This document shows positions 1-10,421 of a stretch of 64,000 nucleotides of DNA, in pieces. A program made the translations under genes and the position numbers. This stretch comes from Ceratorhiza oryzae-sativae (lineage: Eukaryota > Basidiomycota > Agaricomycetes > Cantharellales > Ceratobasidiaceae): assembly GCA_030998015.1 (NCBI GenBank), contig JARWMV010000236.1:248001-312000 (forward strand). Direction: 5' to 3'. Within the stretch, counting starts at the first letter, position 1, and every line of letters begins with the position of its first letter. The notes beneath the pieces were generated by a model, which was given only the letters and a program-made list of their open reading frames with translations, was not told where the DNA came from and did no database searches.

Positions 1-1459
1 ATCTACAGTGGGCCACAAATCAAATGGGATACATGAGTTGTCTGCAGAAAAGCAGCTGTGACAGGCAAGGGAGATGGAATCTGAGCCAAATATATTAGTA
101 GACTATAGAGCTACATACCATGAGATATATCATGGAAATTTTCAGATTAGTGGTCCAATCCTGTGGCAAGATAAGATCCAGACACTACTGGTGGCTGTCC
201 CATTCGCTTTGCAAATTGGCACTCAAATGCCCAGGACAGATGGACATGGGCTCAATTGCCTGTTTCTTGGCTGTTTTTTCTAAAACAAAATGCACAAAAC
301 CTTTTTGACACACATCAAGAGTATCCTTGCAAGTTCTTAGCTTGTCCAAATGTCATACTGTAGAGTTGTAAGCCAACCAAGGTATCAATGTTACACCCTG
401 CCTCAGCCATCATCTCACAGCTATTTAGGCAGCTCAGCTAAGATCAATGGGTTGATTGCACTCTATTATAATTAGAGATGCATATATGTACAACTGAGAA
501 CAGCTATATAGTGCATACAGGAGGGCAAGCAGCAATTAAGTGCTCCCAGCTAGATTCTTGTAGAAATGAATTGACTGCTGTGAGCACAGGAGTATGCATG
601 GCAGCTTGATACTTACAAATAAGGTGTGTGTTATATGCCAGAATTTCTATGTAAAGTTGTAGCCCAATTGAGCCAACATGTGGAGAGTTATGGACCAAGT
701 GGTACAGATCACCTCTGACTACATAGTAAATTTGGCCAAAAAAATCACACTTCTTCATTGCTTGGTCCATAACTCTCCACATTTTAGCTCAATTGGGCTA
801 CAACTTTACATAGAAATTCTGGCATATAACACACACCTTATTTGTAAGTATCAAGCTGCCATGCATACTCCTGTGCTCACAGCAGTCAATTCATTTCTAC
901 AAGAATCTAGCTGGGAGCACTTAATTGCTGCTTGCCCTCCTGTATGCACTATATAGCTGTTCTCAGTTGTACATATATGCATCTCTAATTATAATAGAGT
1001 GCAATCAACCCATTGATCTTAGCTGAGCTGCCTAAATAGCTGTGAGATGATGGCTGAGGCAGGGTGTAACATTGATACCTTGGTTGGCTTACAACTCTAC
1101 AGTATGACATTTGGACAAGCTAAGAACTTGCAAGGATACTCTTGATGTGTGTCAAAAAGGTTTTGTGCATTTTGTTTTAGAAAAAACAGCCAAGAAACAG
1201 GCAATTGAGCCCATGTCCATCTGTCCTGGGCATTTGAGTGCCAATTTGCAAAGCGAATGGGACAGCCACCAGTAGTGTCTGGATCTTATCTTGCCACAGG
1301 ATTGGACCACTAATCTGAAAATTTCCATGATATATCTCATGGTATGTAGCTCTATAGTCTACTAATATATTTGGCTCAGATTCCATCTCCCTTGCCTGTC
1401 ACAGCTGCTTTTCTGCAGACAACTCATGTATCCCATTTGATTTGTGGCCCACTGTATAT
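1..1459. repeat. Long inverted repeat (palindrome), about 699-bp arms
   Basis: The left arm (1-699) and right arm (761-1459) are reverse complements about position 730, so base x pairs with base 1460-x. The loop is only about 61 bp (700-760). I saw one mismatch at 3/1457 and two near the loop, where the left arm has 'gagccaacatg' and the right arm reads as 'gagctaaaatg'. Translations of the two arms are identical. The left arm reaches the first base of the window, so the palindrome may continue outside. The sequence is AT-rich and almost free of CpG, like the transposon DNA beside it. It has no convincing coding capacity. It could be a fold-back element, an inverted duplication, or an artefact at a contig edge. 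Confidence 0.9.
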
Positions 1460-1895
1460 CTGAATAAACAGGACTTGTCCAAAATGAGAAAATAGATGTA
1501 CAAATATATATATAAAATCATAATAAAATCATGCTCATGGTCTAGGCAAAGACAACACCCCCCCCCACTTTTGGTAATAGGCATTAAAAGAGGCAGTTAG
1601 TAATCCTTTCAAATGGTTTATTTACTATTATTATATGTTGATAACATGAATAAATCCCAGGGACTTTCCCTGAGGTACAGTTGTCAAATACCTCACTGAA
1701 ATAGCACAAGCTGTGCATATATTTGCAGGATCTCAATTCAATGTTAAATGGATGACCCATGAATAGCTTCATTCTTTTTCTGGTTTGGCTATGTCCAAAG
1801 ATCTGAGAGTCAGGTGTTCAAATAGGTGACATCTATTGTACTTGTTGGAATTTGGTTCTGATGGGGCACTTACAGCACTGGTGTGTGGCTGACTA
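1460..1895. other. CpG-poor spacer, no gene seen
   Basis: This is AT-rich, CpG-depleted DNA between the palindrome and the pogo-like element. It has a C-tract near 1558-1566 and no supported coding region. Confidence 0.5.
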
Positions 1896-1919
1896 CCAGG
1901 GGACACCAGGTTCTGGCCA
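1896..1919 (+). repeat. Left terminal inverted repeat of the pogo-like element
   Basis: It begins CCAGGGGACACC and ends TTCTGGCCA, with TA immediately outside at 1894-1895. It matches 5186-5209 inverted with one mismatch. Confidence 0.85.
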
Positions 1920-2464
1920 GTCCAATTTTGGACCCACTTCTGGCCAACTGGGGGTTTCTTCAAAATCATGATAATTTAAAAATCTGGCATAAATACAGGC
2001 CTGTAGGAGACTCTCATGGGCACCTAATATTGAGTTTTTGTGATGGAAGCTCCAGTGTGTGAGATATAATGGTGCATACAACCCACTTTTTAGGCATGTA
2101 CCAGAGCATCAAAATACTTTTGGATTGCTCTGCTTCATGGTAAACTTTCCTGAACGTAGCTAATTTTTGGATTGAATGAAGACATCATATGTTGCTGTAT
2201 TTTTACTGCTTAATTCACTTAGGTTTGTGAGTATATCCTGTGCTATCTTGCTTTATAGTGGCAGAGTGACTGACAGAGACAATTGATTCTGTTGGATTGA
2301 GGAAAAATAATGAGACTATTCTAAATTAATCAAGTAATGCCAAAGTACTCAAGGAGAGCCAGGTGTGGCCACCTTACACCTCTCCAAACCTCACTGACTA
2401 CACTTGACAGTGGGATGATGCTAGACACCTTGACTTTATATGTATGCTAATAATAAGTTTGTAG

Positions 2465-4859
2465 ATGCCTAAAGTAGATACAAACAGGTGTACACACAAA
2501 GATCGCATCCAGGACACATTGCAGGATCTTTGCAAGGGTGTTTTTCCAAGCACCAGCAAAGCTGCCAAGTTTCATGACATTCCACAAAAGATGCTCTCAA
2601 ACCATGCAAACAGTCAGTGTTCTAGTGCTAAGATTGGACATGCTCACCAGCAAAAACTCTCTCCTGTTGTTGAGTCAGCCCTTGTTGATTGGTGTATACT
2701 CTCCAGTGGGATGGGCCTCCCATGGACCAAGGAAGAGTTACTTGAACAAGCTCAACAGCTTGTTGGACCTGGCATAGAAATTTCACCCCACTGGTACAAG
2801 CAATTCATCAAGCAACACAACTCACTCCTCAAATTTAAACAAGCCTACAGCCTGGATCCAAGGTGTGCATCTGGTTTCAACAAGCCTACAATGTCAGTAC
2901 ATTTTGAAGCCTATGATAACATGATTGTATGGTATAGTGTACCTCCAGACCACCAGTGGAATATGGATGAGAAAGGGATACAAGGTGGTGGTGGCCAATC
3001 GACTACACTGCAGAAACATTTCTTCAGCCTACTAGAGAAGCTGCAATATAAGCTCAAAAATGACAGTCTAGAGCTTACTACAGCAATCAAATGTGCAAAT
3101 GCAAAGGGTGTTGCTATGAAGCCTAGCTTTGTACACCAGAAAGGGGATGTTGGAAAGTGGTGGGAGGATGATTGCATTGGGTGGTAAGTATACTTTCCAG
3201 GCAATAAGATGCAAGCTTACTTTCTATTAAGCTGTGTCTCAAGCAAGAATGAGTGGATGTCCAATGACATCTGCAAGCAGTGGTTTAAGAAAGTATTCAT
3301 ACCCAAAGCAAACAAATACCAAGTATCCAATGCACCAATGGTCCTTCTCTTGGATGGTCATGGCTTGCATATATCCCCCCATATGCACCAGATTGCATTT
3401 GACAAGAAGATATTCATCTTCTGCCCTCCCCTGAAAATAACACACAAAACACAGCCACTTGACATTGGCATGTTCAACCAAGTCCAAGCAGAATGGAAAA
3501 AGATATGCAAGAGGAGTGCACAGGTTGAGAGCTTGGCTAGCAAGGCTACAACAATTGAAAACTACATGACTGCCTGACAAGCAGGTATGCAGCAAGAGAT
3601 TATTGTTGATGCCTGGCACCATACTGGCCACTACCCCTTCAATCCTGACATATTTACAGAAATGGATTACACACCTAGCAAGATCACTTCCACTGCTACC
3701 CATCTGCCACCCTCATTTCCAACTGCCCCATTTGCATTTGTAGAGCCAGACCAGTCTGGTTTGCAATCATTTGCTTCTTCTATCAATGGTCTTATCAACA
3801 GTCAGGATGAGAACACAATCCAGTGCCTACCTACTTTTCCTGGGGTGGATTGACCAACTCCAGTCAACCAAGTGGAGAACAACCCTGCTCCCACCCTAGT
3901 TGCCATTGCAAGGGATCTAATTCCTATAGATCCTGCCCTTATTGCCAATGGAAACACTACTCCAGTCAATGATTTTGTTGCACTCAACCCATCAGAGCTG
4001 TCTTTATCACTTGGCCAAGTTAATTCAGGTGAACCGGAGCATGGGCAAAGTAAGAACATTAATACATAACCAAGAGTGAACAACAATAACCTTGGGTACA
4101 GTCCCAATACAGCTTCCAGCTATGCCTCCATCCCAACTCCTCTTTAGCCAATTCATTGGCAGCCACCAAGGCTTACCACTCAAGGATTGGGCAGTACAAC
4201 AAGAAAAAGAGCTTGAATTGCTATGGCAGAACTTGGTGCAGGTTACCAAGTATGCACAAAATGCTCACACTCACCTGGTTCTTCTGAAGCACCAGTACAA
4301 GGATCTTCAACGCCAGCTCAACGCATGAAATAAGCCAAAGTGCACCTCAGCCAAAGCTGCTGCAATGTTGAAGATTCAGAAGTATGGGTTTTTAACAAAT
4401 CCAGAGATGTGAGAGGCATTTGAGAAAGCCCTTGGGGTGGAGGAGGCAAAGCAGGTATTGGAGGTAGACAAGGTGGCCAGGAAGGAGACTAAAGCAAAGG
4501 ATATTGAGGGAAAGAGGAGTCTGATTCTTGCAGATCAAACTTACATGTTCAACAGGACATTCCAGAGTTACAAGACAAAGAATCTTGAGCAGCTGGGCAA
4601 CTTGGCAGTGTGTCTTGGTGTGCCATTTGCAAACTCAAAGCACTCTGAAATCTTTGACAAGATTTCAGCACACTTTGATGCTCACCCTGAGCTCAAAGCA
4701 CTCCCACATTACTCAAAGATGTTCAACACTGGGCATGTGCCCCAACAAGCTGCAAATTTGGGGTTGAGCACTGTTGAGATAGAGGGCCTGGTTTCTACAT
4801 CATTTGGTGCCAATTTTCCACCTGTATCACCAAGTTTACCAGGTCCTTTAGTTAGCTAG
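2465..4859 (+). pseudogene. Pogo/CENP-B-type DDE transposase, broken
   Basis: The start at 2465 opens 240 codons with an N-terminal helix-turn-helix region and a CENP-B-like DNA-binding segment. The first catalytic acid is in 'WNMDEKGI'. The reading resumes at 3209-3577 with 'LLLDGHGLH' (second Asp) and 'QPLDIGMF' (third Asp), the DDE_1 pattern. It then continues after a stop at 3587-3853 ('AWHHTGHYPFNPDIF'), the usual tail of this family. Further remnants are a heptad-like stretch (4092-4328) and a SAP-like segment (4437-4859). At least two stops sit where a CGA arginine codon would become TGA (3575-3577 and near 4410), as expected from CpG decay. In an active element the product would cut and rejoin transposon ends at TA sites. 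No intact frame remains. Confidence 0.8.
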
Positions 4860-5185
4860 TTATGTATATAGTATATATCCTTACTTTAAAGATCCTATTT
4901 TGTGAGTATGTGGATGAACAGCACCAATAGCCTAGCTGCTGATGAACACTTCTGATTGGATGCCAGATGTAGCCACCATATCCAAGACAGTTCAAATGGG
5001 TCCAAGGCTGGCCAAAAGTGGGTCTTAGACCCCCCTGAGTTCTGCTGCCTCATGCAGCTCATCCTGTAATTAAATATATTTATTGCTTAGGATGGAGATA
5101 AACAACATGCAAGGCTTGTGTTTGGTACAAATTTCAAGCTCAAATGCTCTTGGTGACAACTTCCATGGTCTCAAAAAGTAAGATG

Positions 5186-5209
5186 TGGCCAGAACCTGGT
5201 CTCCCCTGG
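5186..5209 (-). repeat. Right terminal inverted repeat of the pogo-like element
   Basis: It begins TGGCCAGAACC and ends CCCCTGG, with TA immediately outside at 5210-5211. It is the inverted partner of 1896-1919. Confidence 0.85.
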
Positions 5210-5211
5210 TA

Positions 5212-5800
5212 TATGGTACCTTGGGTGGTTATGTACCTGAAATTTTTCATTTGTGTATGTGTGCTCTTGTTTGTTTTATCCATTTGCTTACCTGGTTTTC
5301 TGGCAGACTTGCAAAAGTACTTACTCATAGACACCAATCCTGTGCATGTGGCAGCTGCCAAAGAAATTGAGTTTGTGAATTATACAACCAAACTGGAGCA
5401 AACAGACTGGGCTAAATATCATTGTATGTACACTAAATTGATCCAGTCTGAGGAGGAGGAATAGAATGATAGTGATGTTGTAGGAAAGGATGAAGGGTGG
5501 GACAATGGGGAAGAAACTGGAGAGACAGCTGGAGAGCACAAGGTGATGGTTATGCACTGGAAAGTCAACAGCAAAAAGGTGGTGCAGCAATGAAAAGATG
5601 CCAAAGTAGCTGTAATTTATATCAAAGCCAATATCTGAAATGAATTGATCACTTATTGAACTGCATAGCGTTGCTTAGTTTCTTTCTGATAAGGCCCTTC
5701 TCTAGTCTAAGAGTAGAGGTACAAAATATTGTTTAGGAAGCAAGTTTATGAAAGCACAATCGCTAGTAAGCTAAAACGAAGATACAACACACAAACAAGT
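5212..5800. other. CpG-poor DNA with an unidentified coding-like fragment; composition boundary near 5650
   Basis: An open stretch on the plus strand (about 5305-5464) encodes an acidic segment containing 'DTNPVHVAAAKEIEF'. It continues after a stop to about 5590 with more acidic residues. It resembles the tail of a gene or transposon protein, but I do not recognise it. CpG is almost absent up to about 5650 and normal afterwards, so the island ends here. Confidence 0.45.
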
Positions 5801-7458
5801 TCATCGATCGAATATTTTACAGTAGTCAAGCTGACTAGTCGTTGGGATGTCTGAAACAGTAAATTCCAGCTCAGGGTAGGCCTCCATCAAAGCCGTTCCT
5901 ATTCTCTCCATGCCTTCGGCTCCGCCAAAAAACGAGGAACACCGTTCTAACTGTAGTTTGCGAACACTACACGCACCCACAAGTTCATTCAGACCATCGA
6001 ACGTGACTGTGCTGTCCAAGAAGATTATTCGGTCCAAACGAGGCCACAACAATAGCTGGGTATCTCCGACGTTCTTTTCAGCAAATGGTCGGTCCTCCAT
6101 TCGTAGCTCATCCATCACTAGGTTACGCAAGTGAGGAGTTAATCTCAGCATGGAACCCCACCCTGGAAGAGGTTCCTGCTGATCTGCCAGCAATAAAACG
6201 AGTGCAGACGGGAATGAGCCAAAAATGCCTCCAGTTCACTGTATACCTGGCCAAACAGCGTAGGGCCTATGCCAATCTCGACTCGAGAAGCAGGGAGGCC
6301 TATTGACCGAAGGAGGAGGCGAAGACCGTCTGATTCAATGTGAAAGAGATTCAAGACCCGAAGTGCATTCATTCTAATCGGTGCCGGAACCCAGTCGTCC
6401 GGGCTGGTTATCTCTATCGAGCTCAATTTCAAAATAGCCAGCCTAGGGTTTCTGGAGAGGATGTTCGCCAACTCGGGCATAGATATAGCGGTGCGCGAAC
6501 AAAAGCAGCTCAACTGGAGATCGACGAGGTTGTGATAGGCGGTGCTGTCCCAGTCGAACCGAGTGTTTTGGAGATGTAGTTTGGTTAAGTGCCCAAGAAC
6601 AGCTTTCGCATTCTCCGATCGGCTCGACAGCGTTACGTGGGCGCCGTGCCCTTCGGGAGTGAGCATCATACCCGCCTTGGGTCGATAGACCAGCAGCGTT
6701 TTCGTTCTACTCCCGCCACCCATTTCCAGCCAGTGGTTGATAACGGGCCCGACCAAGCTCCGAGAATAACTTTCAGTCTCTACATCGAGAGTAGCAATGC
6801 GATTTCCGTGGTACTTGATCACACCGAGCACTTGAGCGACCTTCTGCTCAGCGGTCGGTACATCGTCGGGCGGTTTCGGTTCGTGCACATGCAGGTATAT
6901 CGGGTAACTGCCGCTCCGCTCAAGGAGTAGCGTGGCCAGGGCACTTGATGTGTTTGGGCCTACGTCGATATGGCTCCACAAACCTGGCAGACTCATCGCA
7001 ATGCTTCGCCAGGACGTGCATACAGAAGCAAAGTTGTAATGGTTGGACTTTTGGGCACCATGGACACAGTATGTCTGGGATAACGAAAATATGATGCCAA
7101 GGATTTCGGGTGGCAGGACGTTGATTTGAGCAAGTGCAGGCGAGTTATTCCTAATTGCCACCAATGAGGCACGGGTTTTGCATAGGATGGCTTCTTCTGA
7201 TGCCAATGAATCTAGCTCCGAGTCGATCGCTGCCATGACATCCTTGGCTATCGCGTTTTCCGAGTTCCGCTGAGTAGAAATTCGACATGCCGTCCGGAGA
7301 GAAACGCAAGCCGCGAGATAGGTCCTGATTGCAGCAGATAGGAGGGTGCGAGCTAGCTTCCATTGTTCGAGGGAAGAATGGAGGTTTCCCGAAGGCCCGT
7401 GTTTTAAGCTACCAATTTGTATCTCGGAGCCTGGCATGTCAGGAAGCTGAGTAGGCAT
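5801..7458 (-). CDS. F-box protein, paralogue 1, with one apparent frameshift
   Basis: The gene starts at 7458 and runs to 5801. After a coiled N-terminal segment comes an F-box: 'INVLPPEIL', then a Cys/His-containing spacer and a Trp-rich end 'CTSWRSIAMSLPGLWSHI'. A long leucine-rich-like region follows. It is paralogous along its length to the genes at 10422-12056 and 52586-54196 and ends like them in 'IFDR'. F-box proteins usually present substrates to SCF ubiquitin ligases through Skp1; the substrate is unknown. The reading frame is interrupted once, near 6191-6194. One extra T in a T-run (reading minus TTTTATTGCTGG) would restore the paralogue-like reading. It may be a true pseudogene or a base-calling error. 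No introns are needed. Confidence 0.8.
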
Positions 7459-7882
7459 AAGTTTACGCGTCAGTAAAAAAAAAAAAAAAGTAAGCTTTCT
7501 GAAAGATAGGCACTTACACTAAGCACGGATGAAAGCATTAAAAACTGGGAGCCAGATCGGAGGTAGAAATCAAATTTTGTTACTGCAACTGTAATTACGT
7601 CTAGGACATAAATTCCTCTGGCGTGGCAGCTACTGGCGTAAACCAATGAAAGCACTACGAGAGGGTAGAATACCTGAAAAATATTATTTTAAATCAGATT
7701 TTTTGCGGTAGGCAGCTAAGTGGAGCGGGGAAAATCCCAGGGTATGAGCCAGCTGGTCGCAACCAACGTGTCGTGTGCGGCACCTGAGGGACTTGACGCG
7801 TTTAGCGCGGGTCGAGTTTGATTTATGGGAATTTGGTGCTACACACAGCCACCGAGTTCGATCCCGATTCCTGCGTTCCTCG
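7459..7882. other. Divergent intergenic region between F-box gene 1 and GatB
   Basis: It should hold the promoters of both divergent genes. A long A-run lies near 7475-7489. No motif could be assigned with confidence. Confidence 0.4.
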
Positions 7883-9913
7883 ATGTTGCGGACGAGATAT
7901 GTTAGATTATTTTCGGACGTTTCAAAGACTAGGGATAGCGCTGTGAGGGGCGTGTGGCAGCCGGTGATTGGAATCGAAGTCCATGCTCAGATCAAGTCCA
8001 GAAACAAGCTCTTCTCCGGTAAGTGAATCGCAACTCGCCCCATCATCCTCTCACACGCGCCCCAGACTCGTTTGCGGATGCAAGTGCTCAACTCGGGGTA
8101 TCCGACGACGATAGGGTGTCGCTGTTCGACGCGGCATTCCCGGGCACACTCCCAGTATGTGAGCTCCTCCAAGCCTGGACACCCTTCAACTGATCCGAAC
8201 CCGCGGCTAGCGATTGAATAGGACGTGTCTCGACCTCGCCATCAGAACATCTCTTGCCCTACAGGCCGAGGTTCAACAGCGCTCGGCATTCGACAGGAAA
8301 CACTATTTCTATCCTGACCTGCCCTCGGGCTATCAAATCACCCAGAAGTACTGTGAGCGAGTAGTCGATCAGAACTAGGACTGAGTAGGGACGAGTACTA
8401 GCGCCGATTGCACGAGGAGGAAAGCTGGAGCTGGGAGGAGTTGAAGCAAAGACGGTGCGGATACAACAGATACAGCTAGAACAGGTGGGCCATATTGCAG
8501 CCAGGTTGGTGGTTGTGTGCTTGATTCTCGACATTCAGGATACTGCCAAGTCAACCAGCCATCCACACTCACAGTACACACATGTAGACTTGAGCCGAGC
8601 AGGGGCAGCATTGATGGAAATCGTATCCGAACCAGATATGAGGTGCGTGAGTCGCAACCTGTATTAAATACATTACCTATCACTCTTGTCATACATAGAT
8701 CGCCTGAAGAGGCAGCCCAATACGTTCGATCCCTACAGGCATTACTTCGTGCCGTCGGCGCAAGCGATGGGAATATGGAAATGGTAAGCCGAATAATTGA
8801 CGGTTATACGTTCAGCGGGGTTTATCCTGGCTACAGGGTTCGATGCGATGCGACGTAAACGTCTCAGTCAGCAGATCAGGCCAGCCATTCGGCACGCGAT
8901 GCGAAATCAAAAATTTGAATACCGTACGAGGTTTGGTTGTCGCAATCAGTATGCCCATGGTTATGCACTAGTGGCTGCTGCTTAAGGAACTTATCTCCAC
9001 AGATGCCGAAATTGAGAGACAGAAACAATTACTCGAGAAGGGATTATCCGTACCCCAAGAGACGAGAGGATTTGACGAAGACGCAGCAGAGACTTTCAGG
9101 CTGAGAAGCAAAGAGGATGCGCCAGACTACCGATACATGCCCGATCCGAACCTCCCGCCTGTAATCATTGACAAGGTCAGTGTCCACCATGCGTAACTCC
9201 AAAGTTATGAAACTGATAATTTTGAAACGCAGGATTATATTGAGCATATCCGTTCGACTATGCGGACACTTCCCACCGAAACACTCCAGCGTATCATATC
9301 CACCTACCACCTCTCGCCCCGTGATGCCGAGATATTGATGAACATCGACGCGGGAGCAGATATCGGGTTTGACGGCGAGCCTCCATTACACTTGGGGGCT
9401 GCGGCATACTTTGAAGCGGTCGTGCGAGGCGGCCGCGATCCAAAGGTGGCGGCGAATTGGATAATACACGAGCTTATGGGACAGCTTTCATACAAAGGAC
9501 AGAACTTTGGGGATAACCCGCTTTCTGCTGAACGGCTGGGAGAGGTTATCGATGCGGTAGAGTCTAAATTAGTGACTGGTACGTCTCATACGCTTTTCAA
9601 TCGAACTCGGCGTATTGACCAAATGCCAGGCACCTCCGGAAAGCTCCTACTTCGACATCTTTTCGAGACGAGATCAGAAGCACCCCTCACCGCCCTCATC
9701 AACACGCTCGGATTAAGGGCCTCGTCGTCCACGTCCGAGCTCACAAACTTATGCCGTACAGCCATCGAAATGCTTCCAACGGAATCAGATTTGGTCGCAA
9801 ATGGGAATGACAAGGTGCTTATGAAATTGGTAGGGCAAGTGATGAAGTTGAGCAGGGGGACCACGAATGCTCAGGCCGTGAGAGAGGAACTACTGAAACA
9901 GCTAAGGAAATAA
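7883..9913 (+). CDS. PET112: Glutamyl-tRNA(Gln) amidotransferase subunit B, mitochondrial (GatB/Pet112)
   Basis: This is a subunit of the GatCAB-type enzyme that converts Glu-tRNA(Gln) to Gln-tRNA(Gln) in mitochondria, using ammonia from glutamine and ATP. I resolve ten exons: 7883-8018, 8066-8154, 8211-8352, 8402-8484, 8539-8642, 8699-8783, 8837-8948, 9003-9175, 9233-9578 and 9630-9913. They give 517 aa with every phase consistent. Family signatures are '[18 protein letters not shown]', 'FPGTLP', '[16 protein letters not shown]', '[16 protein letters not shown]', '[11 protein letters not shown]' and '[12 protein letters not shown]'. The C-terminal YqeY-like helical domain ends the protein. 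The 51-nt intron 9579-9629 is a multiple of three and stays open, so it could be misread as coding. Start 7883 gives a basic presequence suited to mitochondrial import; an in-frame ATG at 7775 is an alternative. Confidence 0.95.
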
Positions 9914-10421
9914 GATAGGGGTTAGGATTTTATATATTGCTGTGCGTATGAAAACGCGAGGATCTTCCTCGCACTTAGGCGCTTGCTCGAATGTTGAAAT
10001 AAAATCGAGTGCTGATCCAATCGCTTAGTCTGGCTAGTTTTCGGTTACAGTCTGCACCTTGTACGCGGAAGGGCCGGACCAAATCTCGATTGCACGCCCC
10101 CGTTGTCCAGAACTGTAAACTTCAACCATTTGGTCAACATCTGAAGTGTGCATGCATGTGCAACAAGCGTCCAGTAGGTCATTGTCCCAAGGTTGTTTAT
10201 TGGCATAATCGGTTTCATACAAAATACCCTCAGAGTCGGCCAAAACTAAAGCTACCCTTAGCATAGGGCTGGCATCGTGAAAGTTCAAGTCTAGTGTTCC
10301 CCACCCCTTGAAATCTTTAAGTTTGAGCCGCTATCGACTCGTCGTCGATCTGTTTACACCGCCTACGCTAATGATAGAATGCATTGGATAGCGAATGATA
10401 CATAAAACATACAAAGCAACT
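9914..10421. other. Convergent intergenic region, weak coding-like stretch
   Basis: It separates the 3' ends of GatB and F-box gene 2. A minus-strand open stretch (10288-10034) contains 'LRVALVLADSEGILYETDY'. It reads like protein, but I find no start, exon partner or family, so it is not called as a gene. Confidence 0.35.

Larger units (their letters stand above)
1896..5209 (+). mobile_element. Pogo-like DDE DNA transposon, degenerate, 3.3 kb
   Basis: The element is bounded by 24-bp terminal inverted repeats (1896-1919 and 5186-5209, one mismatch). TA dinucleotides lie directly outside both ends (1894-1895 and 5210-5211), the target duplication expected for Tc1/mariner/pogo elements. A second inverted pair of 16 bp (1931-1946 and 5009-5024, 15/16) lies inside in the expected order. 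Between the repeats is a broken DDE transposase on the plus strand. The right end carries about 150 bp more between its inner and outer repeats than the left end, probably a later insertion. CpG is strongly depleted. Confidence 0.85.
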
